From Xiphophorus maculatus (taxonomy: Eukaryota > Chordata > Actinopteri > Cyprinodontiformes > Poeciliidae): a DNA stretch of 64,000 nucleotides. Numbering within the stretch: position 1 is the first letter of the stretch; each line of letters starts with the position of its first letter. Under the pieces are notes generated by a model that worked only from the letters and a program-made list of their open reading frames with translations, was not told the origin of the DNA and did no database searches. Of the stretch, positions 12,701 to 21,700 are shown piece by piece. A program made the position numbers and the translations under genes. The DNA is taken from the NCBI RefSeq assembly GCF_002775205.1, contig NC_036456.1, positions 25,951,850-26,015,849 on the forward strand. Reading direction: 5' to 3'.

Positions 12701-15700
12701 ATTTTAAGGCCTTAACATTGGACACATAACTTTTTAAGAACTTTTTTTAAAGCCAACTGGAATACATTTTAAGACAGAAAAAAACCCTAAAACTGTAGCT
12801 TTCTGACAGATTCTGTTTGTCTGGACCTTCAGCAGTTTCATTGTGCGTCTCCGTCTTGACGTCCCCCAATAGAGCAGAAGAAGAAGGATCCAGCGATGCG
12901 CCAGGAAGTGATTTGGTTTCTTCTTCTCTGTTTTCTTCAGGGTTTTCACGTTTTCCTCCAGCAGATTTTCTCACTGCAAACAAGATGAAATATTGATCAA
13001 TCTTTGTTTTTCAGCAATGTGACATCAAACTGGAGCAGATTGTGAGGTCGACTACCAGGAGCCTTTCTGGGTTTCTTCCCGGATCGTCCTCTTTTTTTAG
13101 TCGATGCCACTTCCTGTTCTGTATCCTCCATTTCCTCCAGATCACTTGCTGCTGCAGTGAGAAAGTAACACTACATTAAATAGCCCTGCCACAACATAAT
13201 TTAAGACCTGTGATGAATTTATTTGCGACCAACTTGTGATTTTTTATTAAGTTAGGACATTTTAAGGCTTTAACTATAGATACATGGATTTAAGACTTTT
13301 AAAGACCTTTTTAAAGCCACCTTGAATGAAATTTTAGACATAAAAACCTATAAATATAGTTTTTAGATTTTTTAAGGCAGTGGTAACTTACTGCATTTCA
13401 GTCAAGCTTAGTAAAAAATATGAACCTGGTTTTATGCCTGGGATAAAAGGCAAAAAAGTTAGCTAGCTATCTAGCTAGCAAGGGTATATTAGCAGGTAGC
13501 AAACGGTAGCCTCAACTGCACAGCAAACATGTATGCGCATAACAGAAAATTTCTGCGGGAAAATAAAACATTAAATAGTCCTGCCATGAGATAATTTAAG
13601 ACCTGTGATTAATTTATTTAAGACCAACATATTTTTTTCTTCATTACATTTTAAGGCCTTAACATTGGACACATACATTTTTAAGAACTTTTTTTAAAGC
13701 CACCTGGAATAAATTTTAAGACAGAAAAAAAAACTAAAACTGTAGTTTTCTGACAGGTTCTGTTTGTCTGGACCTTCAGCAGTTTCATTGTGCGTCTCCG
13801 TCTTGACGTCCCCCAATAGAGCAGAAGAAGAAGGATCCAGCGACGCACCAGGAAGTGATTTGGTTTCTTCTTCTCTGTTTTCTTCATGGTTCCCACGTTT
13901 TCCTCCAGCAGATTTTCTCACTGCAAACATCAAACATTGATCAGTCTTTGTTTTTCAGCAATGTGACATCAAACTGGAGCAGATTGTGAGGTTGGCTACC
14001 AGGAGTCTTTCTGGATTTCTTCCTGGGTCGGCCTCTTTTAATTATTGATGTCACTTCCTGTTCCGTCTGCTCAGTTTCCTCCAGCTCACCTGCTGCTACA
14101 GCGTTCACACTCTGATCTAAAACTGAACATAGAAAACACAACAATGATGAAAAAATTGGAATAAAACTAAACTGGAGTGAAATAAGAAAAAAAATTGACC
14201 ACCTAATTATACTATTCTGAACTATATTTAACTATATTTTCTTTAAATATAAAGATAACGCCCTCTACTGGTTGCAGTAGGGACCGTGAGAAAATAACAC
14301 TACATTAAGACAAGACTACATCAAATAGTCCTGCCAAAACATAATTTAAGACCTGTGATTAATTTATTTAAGACCAACATATTTTTTAATTCAACACATT
14401 TTAAGGCATTAACATGGACACATAAGTTTAAGACCTTTTAAAACCTTTTTTTAAAAGCCACCTGGAATAAAATTTAAGACAGAAAAAAAAACTAAAACTG
14501 TAGTTTTCTGACAGGTTCTGTTTGTCTGGACCTTCAGCAGTTTCATTATCCATCTCCGTCTTGACGTCCCCCAATAGAGCAGAATAAGAAGGATCCAGCG
14601 ACGCACCAGGAAGTGATTTGTCTTCTTCTCTGTTTTCTTCAGGGTTCTCAGGTTTTCCTCTGGCAGATTTTCTCACTGAAAACAAGATCAAACATTGATC
14701 AGTCTTTGTTTTTCAGCGATGTGACATTCGAACAGGAGCAGACTGTAAGGTCGGCTACCAGGAGTCTTTCTGGGTTTCTTCCTGGGTCGGCCTCCTTTTC
14801 TTATTGATGTCACTTCCCGTTCCTTCTCCTCCATTTCCTCCAGCTCACCTGCTGCTGCAGCGTTCACACTCTGATCTAAAACTGAACATAAAAACACACC
14901 AATGATGAAAAACTGGAATAAAACTAAACTGGAGTGAAATAGAAAAAAAAGACCACCTAATTATATTATTCTGAACTATATTAATTATATTTTTGTTAAA
15001 TCTAAAGATAATGAACTCTACTGGCTGCAGTAGGAACCATGAGAAAATAAGACTACATTAAATAGTCCTGCCAAAGCATAATTTAAGACCTGTGATTTAT
15101 TTAAGACCAAGACATATTTTTAATAAATTCAATACATATCAAGGCCTTAATATTGGACACATCAATTTAAGACTTTAAAAGAGCTTTTTAAAACCACCTT
15201 GAGTGAAATTTAAGACAGACAAACAACTAGAACTATTGTTTTCTGACAGGCTGTTTGTCTGGACCTTCAGCAGCTTCAGCGTCCGTTTCCTTCTTGACGT
15301 CCCCCAACAGAGCAGAAGAAGAATCCAGCGACGCACCAGGAAGTGATTTGGTTTCTTCTTCTTCTCTGTTTTCTTCGGAGCTCTCATGTTTTACTCCAGC
15401 AGATTTTCTCACTGCAAATAAGATGAAGTATTGATCAATCTTTGTTTTCAGCGATGTGACATCACAGTGGAGCAGATTGTGAGGTCGGCTACCAGGAGTC
15501 TTTCTGGGTTTCTTCCTGGGTCGGCCTCTTTTTCTAGTTGATGTCACTTCCTGTTCCTTTTCCTCCAGATTACCTGAAGCTGCAGCGTTTACGCTCTGCT
15601 CTAAAACTGAACATAAAAGACACAACAATGATGAAAAATTAGAATAAAACTAAACTGGAGTGAAATAGAAAAAAACAACACCTAATTATATTATTCTGGA

Positions 15701-18700
15701 CTATATTTAACTAGATTTTCATTAAATCTAATCGTAATGAACTCTACTGTTTGCATTAGGACAGATTTTAAAGAACAACATACTTAGAACCAAAATTAAG
15801 TCCAAAATGTACAAAAACTATAAAGATATAAAAAAAATGCCTTGGCTGTAAATATGTTTTATAGTTTTAGCTTAACTTCATTCAAATTCTGTTAAAAAAA
15901 ATCCCCTAATCTTTCAATAACGCCTTTCTAATATTGAACAAAAAAGGTTTAGGTGGTTAAATGAAAAATAAGCAGAAAGGGACAATTTTTTAATCCGATT
16001 AATCATCAGAATAATCGATTACTAAAACAACCATTGGCTTCAGGAATGGTTTACCAGTTACCATAGTAACGTGTCCACTCCCAAACCGAAACATTTAAGG
16101 TCCTGAAACACCAACCTGGGCCGCTTCGATCTGAGCAGTCAGCAGATCTCAGAGTTTCTGCTCCGACTTCCTGCTGAAGAAAAACAGAGACGTTCATCAT
16201 GTCCAGCAGCAAAGATTCAAACAAAACTAGGAGATATTCCGCTTTCCTATCTGTTTCATTTACAGATTAAAATGAACAAGTCACAATTTGACATAAACAA
16301 AAAACAGTGGGAATGAAAAAGAGTAGTTAGAAGAAAAAAAAGTCTTATATAATCTAATTCTTGTCTCAAAACTAAATTTACTTAAGCAACTAAACATTAA
16401 TCAACTGTCAATTTAGACCCTTAAAAACAAAACAGGCCATAAATACATAAAAATAATAATAATACAGAAAAAACATAACATCTTTGTAGAGATACAGCAC
16501 TCTATTGAATCAATACACTTCATTATACCTTCATAGATAATTATGTTTTATTGTTTTCTTAAAAATAAAAATGGATCTGCTCTGTAATATACTGTTATGT
16601 ATTTTAAACATATCTTGCAAAATATGATAGTAAACCAAGTTATGAAATTGTATTAATTTTAAGTTGAAGATGTTGGATCTCTGTGGCATTTTCTGCTTAT
16701 AATTCTGAGCAGAAATCAGAATTCATTTCCGATTTCTGATTGACTTAATTTCTGCTCATTTATTTTTTAAATAAGTAAAAATGTAAAAATTAAAAAAAAA
16801 ATTGAGTAGAAACTTCTCATTTCTCCTTAGAATTAAAAGCAGAAATTTGTAAAAAAAAAAAAAAAAAAACCCCAAACAAACAAAAAAAAACTTTATATAT
16901 ATATAGTTTAAAAAAAAATACAAAATCTACCTCTATAAATTCTATTTTCTAAAATAAAAATAGAATTTGTAAACACTTTACCAGCGTTCCCCCAAACCTC
17001 TACAGAGTAGATATAAGATAATAGAGATAAGAATATTATCTCTATTTTCTGCATTATTTTTCCCTTTGCCGTTACGACTGCACAGGATTGAATTCAATGA
17101 GAAAGTGTGTCCAAACTTTTGGTCTGTACTGTATAACAAAAATAGCTTTAACAATAAAACATGTATAGCAGTAATTTTAAGTAATAAAACCTCGTGATTT
17201 GGCGGGGAACTGGCTGTGCTTTTAGTCTGAGGCGCCTCTGATGATCCGGGTGTTGAGGTTAACTTGTTGAACTCGTCCAGGAAAACCGGAGTCAGAGTTT
17301 TCACAAGGCTCTCTACATCTATCTGCTTTGACAAAGACTGGACAGCTAGAAAGACAGACAAAAATACACTTTAATGTAGCAGAGTTAAAGAATTACAAAG
17401 AATTTAGTGCAAAAGGGGAAAACAATGGCAAAATACGGAGAAAATATATCTTGTTTTTAGTCTGGATTCTTCTGCTTAAAACTGAAGTACGTAACATTTT
17501 AAAAAATTATTATTTATTTATTTTTTTTTTTACATATTTGCTAAAACTGTTACTATGTCGTGACAGTATAATATGAGACAGTACACCCCTCAGGCATACT
17601 CCCCTCAGTCAGAAACAACCAATCAGAGCCAGGGGGAGGGTGTTAGCGCTGTCAATCACTCTGCTCACACTCATGGCAGAGTCTGCCATGAGTGCTAAGG
17701 CTAGTTAGCATGACCACTGATGACGATGGATAAAAAGTTTTCCTGGAACTTGAAGTTGTTTCTCCACAATTAGCAGCACGTACATAAGTTTCACTGACAG
17801 CTAACATGCTCGTCCTGGCTCTGATTGGTTGTTTTTGACTGGGAGAGGAGAGTTTTTTCAGAAATATAGTAGCACTATGAGGAGGTGGAGGAATTTTCAC
17901 GGATTATCTGTCTCATATTATTCTGTCGCAAAATGGTGACAATTTTAAAAAATACGTTTTAAAAAAACGTATTTTTTAAAAAGCTACATATCACAGCTTC
18001 AACAGAGTAGTAATTTAATCTTCAGGAAGCTCAATTAAAGCTAATCCAATTCCCATTATGTGTCTAACCTGATGACTGAAGAAGTTTCTTCACCAGTGTC
18101 TCTGCACTGTTCTCATCCTGAGGAACCGATGTCTCTCCGGACGTTTGTTTCTCGCCGCTTCTGCTTGGTGACGGCGGATTCTTGCTGCTGATTTTGGGTG
18201 AAAGCTGTCTCTCAGAAGGCATTCCTGGCGAGGGCAGACAGGAGGTGGACTTCTCGTACCGTGGAGAACGAGATCGAGACCTAAACAGAATGAAAAGTCA
18301 GGGATGATGACAAAGATCTCAACTGTTGAGTCCAATGTAAAGTAATAGTTCCCCCAACAGACCTGTGGGTTTTTCTATAACTGTAGGAAGACCTGGATGG
18401 GCTTCTGCACCTGTCTCTTCTGTCCTCACAGCTAGAACTGTCTGAGGTGGAAGTTGATCTACTCCTGGATTTACGGCGCTGATGATACGGGCTGTGAGAG
18501 CGAGAACTGGAGCCTCTTCTGTGACGCCGGCCATGACTTCTGGAGCGAGAACGGGAAGCGTTTCTCCGGCAGCGTGAGCGAGAACTGGAGCCTCTTCTGT
18601 GACGCCGGCCATGACTTCTGGAGCGGGAACGGGAAACGTTTCTCCGGCAGGGTGAGCGAGAACTGGAGCCTCTTCTGTGACGCCGGCCATGACTTCTGGA

Positions 18701-21700
18701 GCGGGAACGGGAAACGTTTCTCCGGCAGGGTGAGCGAGAACTGGAGCCTCTTCTGTGACGCCGGCCATGACTTCTGGAGTGGGAGCGGAAAGAGTTTCTC
18801 CGGCAGGGTGATCGAGAACTGGAGCCTCTTCTGTGTGTGCGGCCATGACTTCTGGAGCGGGAGTGGAAAGAGTTTCTCCGGCAGGGTGATCGAGAACTGG
18901 AGCCTCTTCTGTGTGTGCGGCCATGACTTCTGGAGTGGGAGCGGAAAGAGTTTCTCCGGCAGGGTGATCGAGAACTGGAGCCTCTTCTGTGTGTGCGGCC
19001 ATGACTTCTGGAGTGGGAGCGGAAAGAGTTTCTCCGGCAGGGTGATCGAGAACTGGAGCCTCTTCTGTGACGGCGTTCTTGACTTCTGGAGCGGGAAGCG
19101 TTTCTGTGGCGAGAATCACTCTTGTGTTTTCCCGTCTCCTGACACCGCCTCCATGTTGAGTCTATTCTATTTAAACATGTGGAAAAGCAAAAACACATTT
19201 GGATACATAGGATAAAGTGGGTCGCATTTGTCTGAAGACAGACTTTTACCTGGGGAATTGTTGTTCACAAAACAAGTCTGGGTATCTACGAAGAAAAAAA
19301 GAACATACACATACAGCTGAAACCAGATGTTTGAAGTTTTACATTTGCAATTTTTTGTGGAGATGCAGCAATTTGAAAATTTGTGCAGATAACCCAAGAT
19401 TAAGGAAATCAGGGCTGCAATCAATATGTGCAGCCCTGATTCACTTATCAGCAACTCTAAGATGGGTTTCCAAATTAAAACAGAGACAATATTTAAATAG
19501 AGCTAACATGCTTCCTTGAACAGGTTAGAATAGGTCTAGTGGCTATAAAAAATATTTATAGCCACTACATGTAATTTTTTTTTCACAAAATCATACTTAG
19601 AAAATTAGAATTTGGTTTATTATGAGCTTTCAGAATGAGTTGTTTTAGAGCTTCTTGTCACTTTAAATCCAAGTAAGCAGCTGGTGGCCACATTTACAAT
19701 CACACATGAAAATAGTTCCAAACAGATGCGCAATTATACAACCATACATCTTTGAAAAGCACAAGTGGAGCCTCCTGCACAACCAACTAGAATGCAGCAA
19801 GTGGTTTCTTGATGGTAAGTCAACAACAAAACACTTCTCTTTACCAGCATTCATTGTAAAGCGGTAGAACTAGCTACGACAACAGCAGAAGAACAGCAAG
19901 CTGTGACTCTGCTACATACAGCGGCATGTGAGGGTATAGTAGACAAGAAAAAAAGAGGAGTGCACTTCCACCAATAAACTCAGAAATTCTTAGATTAAAC
20001 TCTGAACATTTTTAGACAACTCTACTTGGTTTGGAACTCTGGAACTCTACTTGGGTTGCTAGGCAACGGACAGAATTCCTTTGGGGTTGCTAGGTAACGG
20101 GCTGGCTTCCCTTGGTTGCTAGGTGAGGGGTAGTGCCTGCTTATTTTGTGACTATAAAACATTAACTTACTGCCAAAACAAAAAAGCCTTGTGTGTTTTT
20201 AAGCACTTGGGTTGTTTTTAGAAGCAGTAGAATCCCAAATGGAAGAACAAAAACATGCAAAATGTGAAATATATATGCATATTTCAAGACTTACATAAGA
20301 CTAAAATTGTGGCTAATTGACTGGTCAACCATCGTGCACCCCTAATTAGAAGGTATTTATGATTGGATTGAATTGACATTTTTTGTAAAGTAAGTTGAGA
20401 TAATATATTTTGTGAATTAGTGCTATAGAACTAAACTGAACTGGGAATAATAGAAAGAAAAAAGACAGGGAACCTGGTGTGATATACTAAAATAAATACA
20501 TGCTATGGAAATCACTACAACTGTAATAAAAAGTTTGCTATAATATTTTAGGGTCTGTACAAATAATTATTACTTTTCAGTACCTAGATGTACCACATTT
20601 AATTTGAATGTATTATGAAATATGTTACAGAGTTTTTACTAAACGTTATATTGTGGGAATTTTATATCTGACTGGTGAACCATTAATTGCAACTCCACTT
20701 TTAGTTCCATATTCATCAACATGAACCTATTCTTACTAAAATGTCTATATTTCTAAAAACAATAAGTGAAAATTAGTAAAATCTTAAAAAGAAAGAATAA
20801 ACAAAGGCTGACTTTGTGCAAAAACCTTACAGGGTTTTGCACTTCTCACGATGTTCAGTGGTCTTCATGTGGGAACACCAAGCCTGTTAAAATAAAAAAA
20901 CATTTAAATGACATTTTATCAGTTTGTATTTTCAACATGAACCTATTGAAATACGATAAACCAGACGTAGAAGTTTTTAGCAAGATACATGAGCTTGTTT
21001 TAAGCCAATAATTCATTAATATTTGTGAAAAAGTATTAGTTCCATTGGCAGATTATTTCACTTTATGGGAATGTTGTTGTAAGTGAAATAATCTGCCAAT
21101 TAAATACACTTTTTAAAATTAACATTAATTATTGACTTAAAACAAGCTGCTATATCTTGCTAAAAAGTTCCTTGTGAATTAATTTAGTCTTAATTCAAGT
21201 GTAATAAGATATTTGTACTAGAAATTGGTCAAAAATACTTGATAAGGTTTTGTGTTTTTGCAGTGTAGAGCACTCACATGTACGTTACGACTTTCCTTGT
21301 TGCATATCGAACAGTAATGTGGGAAGGATTCTGGTGAGATACCTTTACAATCTCTAATTATGGCGTGTGAAGGCTCATTTTTACAAGATGACCCCTTAAA
21401 TTTAGTCTGGATCACTGGCTTATCCCGTCCTTGCTGTCCGCGCTTCAGCTCAGCCTTATTCTGCCCAGCAACCGTTGTTTCTTTTATCCGAGTTCTACTT
21501 TCCTTGTTGTTGGAACTCTTCTGTTCTGCTTTACCAGGATTGGAGGATTTAGATGTGGACTCTGGTTGCTTTGGAGGAAGAGGTTTGCAGGGTTTAGGCT
21601 CACCAGGTTTCTGTTTGGCTGAAATTACAGCGTGTGAAGGCTCATTTTTAGAAGATGACCCTTTAAATTTAGTCTGGATCACTGGCTTATCCTGTCCTTG

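Noticed and set aside
18319..19119. Second long minus-strand frame ([20 protein letters not shown]...) over the RS exon
   Set aside because: It is a shifted reading of the stop-free 78-bp repeat. The RS frame fits both splice sites and matches genes A and ZNF638.
18501..19124. CRISPR-like regular repeat
   Set aside because: There are no variable spacers, the unit is coding and the genome is eukaryotic.
18454..19215. 253-residue plus-strand frame with [17 protein letters not shown] repeats
   Set aside because: Antisense reading of the same minisatellite, with no start context, splice sites or homologue.
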